From Marinimicrobium hydrolyticum (GTDB lineage: Bacteria > Pseudomonadota > Gammaproteobacteria > Pseudomonadales > Cellvibrionaceae), in assembly GCF_030848505.1 (NCBI RefSeq), contig NZ_JAVDDU010000016.1, positions 1-35,478 of the forward strand: a stretch of 35,478 nucleotides of DNA. The letters run 5' to 3'. Within the stretch, counting starts at the first letter, position 1; every line of letters begins with the position of its first letter. Below, in pieces: positions 1 through 7,785 of this stretch. Made by a program: the position numbers and the translations under genes. The notes under the pieces were generated by a model. The model was not told the DNA's origin and did no database searches. It saw only the letters and a program-made list of their open reading frames with translations.

Positions 1-4
1 GATT

Positions 5-217
5 ATGGTTGTTCTAGCGTTAGTTGCGAAGCCGCTTTTCATGTTGGTGTCTAACCTGACACTCATTGGAAATTGGAAAAAGGGGACTAATCCTTCCTGC
101 CCTACATGTAGTTACCCTATGGTCAAACGCTTAGCTAAGCGCGGAAAATACTCAGGCCAAAGATTTTGGGGGTGCGTCCTATACCCCCGGTGCAGTGGGA
201 AAATTCACATTGGGTAA
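5..217 (+). CDS. Small protein with topoisomerase-type C4 zinc finger (possibly 5'-partial)
   Basis: The protein is 70 residues long. Its C-terminal half (about residues 30-68) carries two cysteine pairs: a CPTC knuckle, then a C followed six residues later by another C near the end (GCVLYPRC). The spacing and the FWGC and YPRC signatures are those of the DNA-binding C4 zinc ribbon found at the C-terminus of bacterial topoisomerase I and in NERD/restriction-like proteins. The N-terminal 25 residues are hydrophobic. The reading frame is open to the window edge, so this may be the tail of a longer protein; the ATG at 5 lacks a visible ribosome binding site because only four bases precede it. 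The zinc-ribbon call is good; the role is unknown. Confidence 0.6.
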   Translation: MVVLALVAKPLFMLVSNLTLIGNWKKGTNPSCPTCSYPMVKRLAKRGKYSGQRFWGCVLYPRCSGKIHIG

Positions 218-323
218 ATGCTGAACAAGCATGGCAACAAACCGGCGCAGGCGGCTATGGATCGCTCGCAAGCTTGAGCCCGTGTGCATAGCATTACAGG
301 TAATAGGTAAACGGAAGGAACGT

Positions 324-512
324 ATGAACTGGAACTCAGCATTAATCATCGCTTTGGCAGCCGCCACTGGCGTAATCGGTGCCCAGTATATCTTTGGTAA
401 CCAGACAGTCTTTGGTGCCGTAGCAGCCATGGGCGCCGCCCTAGCGGCAGGCCTTCTAATGGCTTGGGTGCATTCCATCCGAAAAAGCAAAGGCAATAAC
501 CGCAATGTGTAA
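324..512 (+). CDS. Small hydrophobic membrane protein, unknown function
   Basis: A 62-residue protein starting at the ATG at 324, chosen because GGAAGGA lies just upstream; an in-frame ATG at 231 would add 31 arginine-rich residues without a ribosome binding site. Two hydrophobic stretches (about residues 4-22 and 28-48, alanine- and glycine-rich) suggest a two-span inner-membrane protein with a short basic tail. No family is recognised. The stop codon sits in a TGTAACAAGG context that resembles the start of an integron recombination site, but no matching second half was found. Confidence 0.5.
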   Translation: MNWNSALIIALAAATGVIGAQYIFGNQTVFGAVAAMGAALAAGLLMAWVHSIRKSKGNNRNV

Positions 513-580
513 CAAGGCCGGCCAGCATAGCCCATTTCGTTGGCTGGATCTCCTTTCACTTCAACTATTTCGAGAATAGC

Positions 581-1381
581 GTGAGAATAATTACAATACT
601 TGTAGCCTGCATTTTTATCAATGCATGTGAGACAGCTACGTCGATAGATGCAGGGCGTGATTCAAGTGCGACTTTAAGTGAGCAAGAAAAGTCATATCTC
701 TCGCAAGCAGAATATGATGGGCGACTAATGTACGAAAAGGACATTAGGGCTGCCAACGCAACAGGCCTGCTATTAGCTAAGATAAACCCAGGAGACTACC
801 CTAACCTTGTAGGCTGGGTTACATATCCTAATTCCGATGATTTTACGGTGTCCTTTTATCAAAGAGCTGGGGAAGAATTTGAAATAATTGCAGATGTTAT
901 CTATTCAGCATCAGAACCGCCAGTTGTAGATATTGCTCCAAGCAGGAAACCAACGGAACTAGAGGTTTCAATGGTAAAAGCTAGAATTGCCGCACTTCAA
1001 CGCGGAGCTAGCCCATGTACTGAACGTCACAACACGGTAGTCCTTCCATCTCAAAGTGATGAATATTGGGATGTTTATGTATTAGCAGCGACAACTGATC
1101 CAACGCTGGTTCAGGTTGGGGGACATGTTAAGGTTACCGTGGTTAGATCTGATGCAAAAGTCATAGATGTCATGCCGTTATCTAAATCGTGCTTGGCTAT
1201 AGATATAACAGAAGGAATGCCAGAGGGTGCAACTTTGGCCGCATTAACTGTAAGTCATATAGTTACAGAGATGCCAATAGCTATTCACCCTTACATTAAC
1301 CTGCTCCATGATATTGATCTGGCTGTCTCCACCAAAAGAGGTTTATGGATGGTTAGTTCTGGACAAATTAAGCAACTATAA
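581..1381 (+). CDS. Hypothetical lipoprotein
   Basis: A 266-residue protein from a GTG start. The first 16 residues are a hydrophobic signal ending in INAC, which fits a lipobox with Cys16 as the lipidated residue, so a membrane-anchored envelope protein is expected. The mature part has no motif I recognise. Two cysteines, near residues 145 and 205, could form a disulfide. The gene is visibly richer in A and T than the housekeeping genes further right, which fits recent acquisition. The ribosome binding site is weak (CGAG), and the GTG is preferred because it alone keeps the signal sequence. Confidence 0.6.
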   Translation: MRIITILVACIFINACETATSIDAGRDSSATLSEQEKSYLSQAEYDGRLMYEKDIRAANATGLLLAKINPGDYPNLVGWVTYPNSDDFTVSFYQRAGEEFEIIADVIYSASEPPVVDIAPSRKPTELEVSMVKARIAALQRGASPCTERHNTVVLPSQSDEYWDVYVLAATTDPTLVQVGGHVKVTVVRSDAKVIDVMPLSKSCLAIDITEGMPEGATLAALTVSHIVTEMPIAIHPYINLLHDIDLAVSTKRGLWMVSSGQIKQL

Positions 1382-1510
1382 CTGGCGCGGCCGGGAAATC
1401 GTTCGAAGTGATCTAGAATTGGCCCCTCATGCATAGAAAAGGCTTGTGAACACCAACGTTATGAAAAAAGAAGAAGCTGTGAAGCTTACAATGGAAAGTC
1501 AGGGGTTCTA

Positions 1511-2617
1511 ATGAACCAACTACAAAACGCACACTCACAGGATGCTCGCTTGTCGAAATCGTACCTGGCCGAAATCGTGAGCAAAGCAAGAGCGAAATAC
1601 AAAGTTCCTGCGATTGCTGTAACGGTAATGAATGCGGAAATGATTTACCTCCAGGAAGTTCAAGGGGCGCGAGTAGATGGAAAACCGGCTCAAGCCACAC
1701 TCGACGACTATTTCCACATTGGTTCTTGTTCGAAATCTGTGCTCGCTGTGATGGCGGCGAAACTCATCGAGCAAAATAAGATCACCTGGCGAACGAAATT
1801 CTTCGATGTCTTCCCGGAGCTAAGAGCGAACGCAAATGGTGACTATAGCAATGTTACATTAGAGGATCTGTTTCTTTGCAAGGCGGGGATTAAGGCCTAT
1901 ACGAACGCAGATGTAGAGCCTTTTCCAGACTATGGGCCGTCAGTCAGCGATGAAAGACTTGAGTTTATTAAGTATCTGATCATGCAGGCACCCTCGTCCG
2001 AAAAAAAGGATAGCAAGTTTCAGCACTTGTACTCCAATGCGAGCTACACGATGGCCTCCGCAATGCTTGAAAGAGCTTCTGGCCTCAAATATGAGGATCT
2101 CGCTAGCAGGACATTGACTGAAGACCTGGGTATGGCAGTCCATATTGGCTGGCCCAACAGCGTTGCCGCGGACCAGCCATGGGGTCACGCGATTGTGAAA
2201 GGCGAAGTCGAAACATATCCGCCTGATCATGGCTACAAACTGCCAAACTTGATTGCCCCGGCGGGTGACTTGAGCATGACGCCCAGAGGTTTCGCAAATT
2301 ATATGCAGTTGCACTTGCGGGGTTTAAGGGGAAACGACAACTACATAAGCAGCGGGGCGTATCAGAATATTCATTTCGGCCACGATGGGTTTTCTCTCGG
2401 TATGGCTAATGGTGTCTTGGGAGGTAAACGATTCTCCGGGTTTGATGGTTCTGCTGGGACATTTTTCTGCCGGTTCATCATTGTCCCGGAGTCAAATTTT
2501 GCTTTTACCATTATGACGAATGAAGGCACTGCTTCTGGCGCAGTGAAAGCTGTCGACTGGTTGACCATGTGGATTGCAAAAAAGCACTTCAAATGGTGGT
2601 GGAAATTCTGGTTATAA
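1511..2617 (+). CDS. Serine hydrolase, beta-lactamase/penicillin-binding protein class C family
   Basis: A 368-residue protein with the class C serine hydrolase layout. The catalytic SxxK tetrad is Ser72-Cys-Ser-Lys75, inside IGSCSKSV. The second catalytic motif YxN is Tyr174-Ser-Asn176, and glycine-rich GFDGSAGTF near residue 315 stands where the KTG/HxG strand is expected. Family members include esterases, D-aminopeptidases and DD-peptidases, so the substrate cannot be named. No N-terminal signal peptide is visible, so a cytoplasmic location is likely unless the start is further upstream. CAGGGG precedes the ATG. A 16-codon ORF (1461-1511) ends in TAATG overlapping this start, which might couple translation. 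Confidence 0.8.
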   Translation: MNQLQNAHSQDARLSKSYLAEIVSKARAKYKVPAIAVTVMNAEMIYLQEVQGARVDGKPAQATLDDYFHIGSCSKSVLAVMAAKLIEQNKITWRTKFFDVFPELRANANGDYSNVTLEDLFLCKAGIKAYTNADVEPFPDYGPSVSDERLEFIKYLIMQAPSSEKKDSKFQHLYSNASYTMASAMLERASGLKYEDLASRTLTEDLGMAVHIGWPNSVAADQPWGHAIVKGEVETYPPDHGYKLPNLIAPAGDLSMTPRGFANYMQLHLRGLRGNDNYISSGAYQNIHFGHDGFSLGMANGVLGGKRFSGFDGSAGTFFCRFIIVPESNFAFTIMTNEGTASGAVKAVDWLTMWIAKKHFKWWWKFWL

Positions 2618-2866
2618 AGAATGCGGGTAAGAGCTCAGTAGCGATGGCCACTAACCCCAGCCTTTGCTGGAAAGGTTTGGGTGGAGTGGCGGGGTCGGAC
2701 CTCTGCAAGTCAACTGAATCCAAAAAAGCAAACTCCCCAAACTGATTATTAACGACGTTTAGCGACACCCTTTTGAGGACAAAATGGCCCTTCTAAGATA
2801 AATGTTGGGTGTCGGTAGTAGCTAAGCCAACTGATTCTCGGGATAAATGGGGGCCGCTAAACGTGG
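2618..2866. other. Intergenic segment with two inverted repeats
   Basis: No gene is seen. One imperfect stem spans 2648-2689 (outer CCACT/AGTGG, inner CCAGC/GCTGG). A second has exact 8-bp arms CGACACCC (2763-2770) and GGGTGTCG (2807-2814). Neither is followed by a T-run. From about 2851 the sequence becomes a near copy of 8195 onward, so the left edge of a duplicated segment lies here. Confidence 0.4.
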
Positions 2867-3337
2867 CTACTCAGAATCCTCGATTTTCAAATCAAAATCG
2901 TTAGCTAAAAGGTGTACCCCACTTAAAACATGGTTTCGATTTTCTATCTCTAGGGCATTGAAACACTTGTCCCTATATTGCCTATTTTCTAAAAATTTTC
3001 GCAATGCTTTTTTCAGCTCAGGGGTTACAGGATAGGCGCTTTCTGCTTTCAATATAGCTTCTTGGGGGAGAGGGCCATGATGTCGAAGTACAGCTAAATC
3101 AATTGAATCTCTAGATTCTATACTTGCATCTGCCCAACGATCAGCGTTGGCCAAAAGTTTTTCTGTGCATTGATCCTCATGATCAAGGCTGGGAATTGAA
3201 GGCCAAGCGTAGTATTTAGGTGGATTAAGGCTTATGCGTGCTTCAGCCACAATTTCAAATTTGATCGGTGTTTGGTCGGCAACAACGAGAAATCGTATAC
3301 CGTATTGATCAGCTTTTAACTCACGAGGAAACTCTAG
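2867..3337 (-). pseudogene. 5'-truncated copy of the AbiEii-like nucleotidyltransferase gene
   Basis: This stretch is a close copy of the C-terminal about 157 codons of the intact gene at 8210-8923, with the same stop. Scattered substitutions include Ala for Val in the KYY(A/V)WPSIP segment. Homology stops abruptly at about 3337, where a short palindromic element begins. The part encoding the nucleotidyltransferase active site (GGG and DVD motifs) is therefore missing, so the remnant cannot be catalytic. An in-frame ATG leaves a 127-residue ORF, probably not a functional protein. Confidence 0.85.
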
Positions 3338-3412
3338 ACGCGTAAAGGGGACAGACGCGTAAAGGGGACAGATTTATTTTTTCGGGTGTTGGACGAGAAA
3401 TAAATCTGTCCC
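3338..3412. repeat. Short palindromic element, REP/MITE-like
   Basis: A 16-bp unit (GACGCGTAAAGGGGACA start) is repeated in tandem at 3338 and 3354. It leads into an exact inverted repeat: 15-bp arms GGGACAGATTTATTT (3365-3379) and AAATAAATCTGTCCC (3398-3412) around an 18-base loop. Ends of this kind commonly flank single-domain Y1 (REP-associated) transposase genes in gammaproteobacteria. No transposase lies between the arms, so this is a solo or internally deleted element. Its insertion marks the point where the nucleotidyltransferase copy is broken. Confidence 0.65.
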
Positions 3413-3423
3413 GTTTTACTTTA

Positions 3424-3497
3424 AGAACCTTGAAGATATGACTTTTTCCGATGAGGAAATTGACGCATTTTTGCCAAAGAGTCTGAAAAAGTGCTAA
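3424..3497 (+). pseudogene. C-terminal remnant of an unidentified gene
   Basis: About 23 codons read in frame to a TAA at 3495-3497 (ending SLKKC). They include an acidic stretch, DEEIDAF, typical of a protein tail. The stop codon overlaps the first core of the attC-like site, as is usual for genes in integron cassettes. The upstream part has been replaced by the palindromic element. Family unknown; an 18-codon ORF starting at 3438 is possible but unlikely to be a gene. Confidence 0.4.
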
Positions 3498-3584
3498 CAA
3501 GCGACTGTTATCGCCCCTTCAGGACTGGGACGGCCTTTTCGCCGCTGCTTGGCTAAGTCCGCCCCAAAGCCGGGCGTTAGTGCG
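3491..3584 (+). other. Integron attC-like recombination site
   Basis: The segment starts with TGCTAACAAG and ends with GGGCGTTAG, so the outer cores GCTAAC (3493-3498) and GTTAG (3576-3580) are complementary. It is about 90 bp long, as expected for an attC. Inside, GGACT/AGTCC and CGGC/GCCG can pair into an imperfect stem. It lies at the stop codon of a gene remnant. No integrase gene or neighbouring clear attC is visible, so this could be the last trace of a larger cassette array. A group IIC intron begins exactly at its right core. Confidence 0.6.
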
Positions 3585-4370
3585 ACAAGCAAAGCTTGGG
3601 GCATTCTTGCAGGGTGAAAGTCCCTATCGGGTAAGGCCTAGCCAGCCACCCGTATCGAGTCTTGCGCGCTGCGCGGAGTCTGTGGATCGCTAATACTTTC
3701 CGGTGCGAGGGGCAACCCTTCCACAAGCAGCCGAACAACCAGCGTGAAGCGTAGAGAGAGAATGACATAGGCCATAGGGATTGCGTGATCCTGAAGTGTT
3801 GGTATCGCTCCGACAATATGCTTGTCCTGACTGACGAGGCTTGTAACGCCGTCGAAGTCCATGCAAAGCAACCGGTTTGGCAAGGTTGTGGCAAGTCAGC
3901 GGAGTTATCAAACCGTGGCATGTGTCAAGAGAGGCTCCAGGAACTTGTGACCCCTACATGGGGTAGGGGGTAGAGCGACGCAGGAGCCAAAGCTGCAGAT
4001 CCAAAGTTGCTCCTGCAGGAGGCAGGTATAGAAGCCGAGTAAACCACGAGGCCAACGATGGCACTTTGGAAGTCGGACCAGTCCATAGTAGTTTGAGCAG
4101 GGGAAAGCCTTGTACATGGCGAAGGGACTGGCAGTTATATCACGGTGTGCAACAGACACATAGCCCGGACAAAGTAGGGCTGGACTCACTATGACAACCG
4201 CATTGCACGCCATAGTATTTAAGGCACAAACCCACCCCACGCATCGGTTTCAGAATCTGTATGGACTGCTGGACTCTGAATTACTGGTACAAAGCTGGGG
4301 TCAGCTCAACAAGCAATCGGCACCGGGCATTGATGGCAAAACCGTTGATGACTACCGCCCACGCTTGATG
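3580..4370 (+). mobile_element. Group IIC intron, 3'-truncated (attC-associated type)
   Basis: The 5' end starts with the group II signature GTGCG. It is followed by the conserved IIC domain I sequence, including GGTGAAAGTCCC near 3613 and a GGTAAGGCCTAGCCAG-like stretch, then GCGGAGTTATCAAACC near 3899. About 600 nt later an intron reverse transcriptase ORF opens on the same strand. Only its N-terminus is present and no domain V or VI or 3' end can be found. Group IIC-attC introns are known to insert into integron attC sites, and this one abuts one. The element should be unable to splice or move on its own. The right boundary is approximate. Confidence 0.8.
4191..4370 (+). pseudogene. Group II intron reverse transcriptase/maturase, N-terminal fragment
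   Basis: The first 60 codons match the start of group IIC intron-encoded proteins: RFQNLYGLLD, then a WGQLNKQSAPGIDGKTV-like segment corresponding to the RT0/RT1 region. Intact members exceed 400 residues and carry the YADD catalytic box. Here similarity ends near residue 60 and the frame runs on through unrelated sequence to a stop at 4584-4586. The catalytic RT, maturase and any endonuclease domains are all absent. Confidence 0.8.
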
Positions 4371-4497
4371 AGTCTTTATACTTCCTATACTCCGGCGGAT
4401 CCTTCTGTATTTTTACTGCTCCAGTTTTCCAGCCAACCCATTAAGACCCACCCCGTCAACAACACCCGAACCCTCTGGCGGTATTTCGGCCGCCTGA

Positions 4498-7400
4498 TCA
4501 AGGGATATACGGATTCCAATCCAACAAGGCGCCATCCGTGTCAAACGCCGCTAAATTGTCGCGGGATTGACCGCCGGCCGTGCTAAAGCTGCCCCCCGCG
4601 TAGATCACCCAATTGTCAATGGCGAGTGTGGATACAGAGCCGCCGGCACCCGGATTCCAATCCAACAGCGCGCTATTCATGTCAAACGCCGCCAAACGGT
4701 CGCGGGATTCACCCCCGGCCGTGCCAAAAAAGCCCCCCGCGTAGATCACCCCATTGTCAATGGCGAGTGTTAATACCCTAGCGCTGGCACCCGGACTCCA
4801 ATCCAGCAAGGTGCCATTTGTGTCAAACGCCGCCAAATGGTCGCGGGATTCACCGCCGGCCGAGGTAAACCAGCCCCCCGCGTAGATCACCCCATTGTCA
4901 ATGGCGAGTGTGTCTACCGTACTATCGGCACCCGGATTCCACTCCAGCAGCGCGCCATTCGTGTCAAACGCCACCAAACGGTCGCGGGATTCACCACCGG
5001 CCGAGGTAAACCACCCCCCTGCGTAGATCACCCCATGGTCTATGGCGAGTGTTTCTACCGTGCCATTGGCACCCGGATTCCAATCCAGCAAAGTGCCATT
5101 TGTGTCAAACGCCGCCAAATGGTCGCGGGATTGACCGCCGGCCGTGCCAAAGTTGCCCCCCGCGTAGATCACCCCATTGTCAATGGCGAGTGTGTTTACC
5201 CTCCTATCGGCACCCGGATTCCACTCCAGCAATGTGCCATCCGTGTCAAACGCCGCCAAATGGTCGCGGGATTCACCGCCGACCGTGGTAAACATGCCCC
5301 CCGCGTAGATCACCCCATTGTCAATGGCGAGTGTGTTTACCCAGCTGTTTGCACCCGGATTCCAATCTAACAACGCGCCATTCGTGTCAAACGCCGCCAA
5401 ACGGTCGCGGGATTCACCGCCGACCGTGGTAAACACGCCCCCCGCGTAGATCACCCCATTGTCAATGGCGAGTGTGACCACACTGTCGCTGGCACCCGGA
5501 CTCCAATCCAGCAAGGTGCCATCCGTGTCAAACGCCGCTAAATTGTCGCGGGATTGACCGCCGGCCGAGGCAAAGTTACCGCCCGCGTAAATCACCCCAT
5601 TGTCAATGGCGAGTGTGTTTACCCTGCCCTTGGCACCCGGACTCCAATCCAGCAAAGTGCCATCCGTGTCAAACGCCGCCAAACGGTCGCGGAATTTACC
5701 GCCGGCCGAGAAAAATTCACCGCCCGCGTAGATCACCCCATTGTTAATGGCGAGTGTGTTTACCCAGCTGTTTGCACCCGGATTCCAATCCAACAACGCG
5801 CCATTCGTGTCAAACGCCGCCAAACGGTCGCGGGATTCACCGCCGGCCGAGGTAAACCAGCCCCCTGCGTAGATCACCCCATTGTCAATGGCGAGTGTGA
5901 ACACATCGTCGTTGGCTCCCGGATTCCAATCCAGCAAGGTGCCATTCGTGTCAAACGCCGCCAGACCCATTCGGGATTGACCGCCGGCCGTGCTAAAGCC
6001 GCCCCCCGCGTAGATCACCCCATTGTCAATGGCCAACGTGCGTACCACCTCAAAGCTCCCGAGGCTGGTACCCGGATTCCAGTCCACCAAGTCGCCATCC
6101 GTGTCAAACGCCGCCAGACCCATTCGGGATTCACCGCCGGCCGTGCTAAAGTCGCCCCCCGCGTAGATAACCTTATTGTCAATGGCTAAGGTTCTTACCG
6201 TGCTGTTGGCCCCCGGATTCCAAGCTGTCAATTGGCCGGCGGCACTTACGTGCGCCAGACGACTGCGCGGCTCACCATCGACAGTTGTGAAACTGCCGCC
6301 AATGTACCAACCGCCGTTGCCATCGGATATCGCCGTATAAACTGTACCTTCAACCATCGGCCAAGCCAGCGGATGATCTACATCATCGCCCGCGGCCGGC
6401 AGAGCAATGCCCCTGCCGGTTCGGGGGGCGAAGTGCGTAAATAAGCCACCGACATAGAGGCGACCATCGGCGTCTACCACGGACGCGGTCACTATCCCAC
6501 TCAGACCGGGGACGTTGGGCCTAAAGCTCGTCCAACTGGTAACGGCGTCATTGGTTTCCAAAGCGACATATACGGGTTCACCCTTGGTAAGCCCGCTCAG
6601 CTCAAGAGGCGGGGTGACGTCCAGCTTCAAGGTGGCGCCATAAGCGGCGTAGTTGTCAATCTCCGTTTCCGGGTCGTGAGCGATTATCAAATTGTAGCTG
6701 CTGCCGCTTTCGGTGGCCCAGTTGAGTGTGGCGCTTTCCCGATCTATTGAGTGCACCTGCAGGTCACCCCGATGGCCCTGAGTTAACCAGGGCCGTGTTG
6801 GTCGAAATTGGGCGGTCACGCTCAAACTCCCGGTGACCTGGGTATCAGTACGGCTGGCACTGCTGACCCCGTCGCTCCATCCGACAAACTCAACCTCTGG
6901 GCCGGGTACCGCCATCACTTCACTGCCGTCCGCGCCGTGAGTGACCTCTTGGCTGCCTTTGCCGTTGAGACTGCCACCGTCACCAGCGCTGTAGCTGAGC
7001 GTGTAGGTATTGATCGCAAAGCTGGCGCCGACGCTCAAGTCGGTCGTAATGCCGGTATCGGTACGCGGGTTCGTGGTGCTGCCGTCACTCCAACTGACGA
7101 AGTGATGGCCCTCGGCGGGCACGGCTTCGATGACGGAGCCGTTCGCGCCGTGGGGGATCTGCTGAGCGCTGTCGCCTTCCAGGCTGCCCCCTTCACCAGC
7201 GCTGTAGTTAAGCGTGTAGGTATTGATCGCAAAGCTGGCGCCGACGCTCAGGTCGGTCGTAATGCCGGTATCGGTACGCGGGTTCGTGGTGCTGCCGTCA
7301 CTCCAACTGACGAAGTGATGGCCCTCGGCCGGCACGGCTTCGATGACGGAGCCGTTCGCGCCGTGGGGGATCTGCTGAGCGCTGTCGCCTTCCAGGCTGC

Positions 7401-7785
7401 CACCGTCACCAGCGCTGTAGCTGAGCGTGTAGGTATTGATCGCAAAGCTGGCGCCGACGCTCAGGTCGGTCGTAATGCCGGTATCGGTACGCGAACTGGC
7501 GGTACTGCCGTCACTCCAGCTGACGAAGTGGTAGCCCTCATCCGCTACGGCGGTGACAGTACTGGCATCGGCGCCCTCATCCACGCTTTGCTGCGCAGCG
7601 CCCTCGATGCTACCACCGTCATCGGCGCTGTAGGTCACCTCGTAGGTGTTCGACCCGGGCGGGTTAGGGGCGGGGTCGGGGTCGGAGAAGTTGGGAGCGC
7701 CGCCGCTACCGCCACCGCCACAAGCACTGAGAAAACCAAAGAACGTGAAAAGAAACAGCCAATAGGTCAAGCGAGAGAGGGGCAT
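4498..7785 (-). CDS. Large repeat lipoprotein: InlB-type B repeats plus delta-60 beta-propeller repeats
   Basis: A 1095-residue surface or periplasmic lipoprotein. The signal peptide ends in the lipobox LSAC with Cys22, followed by a Gly/Ser/Pro linker. Residues 47-328 are four roughly 71-residue divergent InlB/Listeria-Bacteroides repeats (TYTLSYSAG, FVSWSDG). Residues 345-424 resemble a fibronectin III domain. From about 430 to the end come about 14 delta-60 (DUF5122) propeller repeats with the core LAIDNGVIYAGG and AAFDTDG; twelve are near-identical 47-residue units. Such proteins are usually adhesive or carbohydrate-binding, but a ligand cannot be read from sequence. The last repeat stops abruptly (DWNPYIP), close to the junction with the intron remnant, so some C-terminal loss is possible. 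Confidence 0.85.
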   Translation of the reverse strand: MPLSRLTYWLFLFTFFGFLSACGGGGSGGAPNFSDPDPAPNPPGSNTYEVTYSADDGGSIEGAAQQSVDEGADASTVTAVADEGYHFVSWSDGSTASSRTDTGITTDLSVGASFAINTYTLSYSAGDGGSLEGDSAQQIPHGANGSVIEAVPAEGHHFVSWSDGSTTNPRTDTGITTDLSVGASFAINTYTLNYSAGEGGSLEGDSAQQIPHGANGSVIEAVPAEGHHFVSWSDGSTTNPRTDTGITTDLSVGASFAINTYTLSYSAGDGGSLNGKGSQEVTHGADGSEVMAVPGPEVEFVGWSDGVSSASRTDTQVTGSLSVTAQFRPTRPWLTQGHRGDLQVHSIDRESATLNWATESGSSYNLIIAHDPETEIDNYAAYGATLKLDVTPPLELSGLTKGEPVYVALETNDAVTSWTSFRPNVPGLSGIVTASVVDADGRLYVGGLFTHFAPRTGRGIALPAAGDDVDHPLAWPMVEGTVYTAISDGNGGWYIGGSFTTVDGEPRSRLAHVSAAGQLTAWNPGANSTVRTLAIDNKVIYAGGDFSTAGGESRMGLAAFDTDGDLVDWNPGTSLGSFEVVRTLAIDNGVIYAGGGFSTAGGQSRMGLAAFDTNGTLLDWNPGANDDVFTLAIDNGVIYAGGWFTSAGGESRDRLAAFDTNGALLDWNPGANSWVNTLAINNGVIYAGGEFFSAGGKFRDRLAAFDTDGTLLDWSPGAKGRVNTLAIDNGVIYAGGNFASAGGQSRDNLAAFDTDGTLLDWSPGASDSVVTLAIDNGVIYAGGVFTTVGGESRDRLAAFDTNGALLDWNPGANSWVNTLAIDNGVIYAGGMFTTVGGESRDHLAAFDTDGTLLEWNPGADRRVNTLAIDNGVIYAGGNFGTAGGQSRDHLAAFDTNGTLLDWNPGANGTVETLAIDHGVIYAGGWFTSAGGESRDRLVAFDTNGALLEWNPGADSTVDTLAIDNGVIYAGGWFTSAGGESRDHLAAFDTNGTLLDWSPGASARVLTLAIDNGVIYAGGFFGTAGGESRDRLAAFDMNSALLDWNPGAGGSVSTLAIDNWVIYAGGSFSTAGGQSRDNLAAFDTDGALLDWNPYIP
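4501..6228 (-). repeat. Tandem 141-bp repeats within the delta-60 propeller region
   Basis: The segment GCGTAGATCACCCC recurs about every 141 bp (for example near 4739, 4880, 5021, 5162, 5303, 5444). This equals 47 codons per propeller repeat. The units are very similar at DNA level, including silent positions, which points to recent amplification or gene conversion. One spacing near 6040 is longer because of a small insertion (residues SLGSFE). Confidence 0.85.
6802..7647 (-). repeat. Tandem 213-bp repeats encoding InlB-type domains
   Basis: Four copies of a roughly 71-codon unit. The middle two (about 6995-7207 and 7208-7420) are almost identical in DNA sequence, while the outer copies are diverged. 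Open frames on the plus strand across this region are by-products of the repeats. Confidence 0.8.

Noticed and set aside
505-580. attC-like start TGTAACAAGGCC after the small membrane protein gene
   Set aside because: No complementary GTTACA-type core follows; only a 5-bp CCAGC/GCTGG hairpin.
1376-1464. Possible attC after the lipoprotein gene (CTATAAC ... GTTATGA)
   Set aside because: The outer cores are complementary for five bases and the length fits, but no convincing internal stem was found, so chance is likely.
4567-6189. Long plus-strand ORFs with repeated GRGKPAPRVDHPIVNGEC-like peptides
   Set aside because: They are antisense shadows of the tandem 141-bp repeats of the minus-strand lipoprotein gene.
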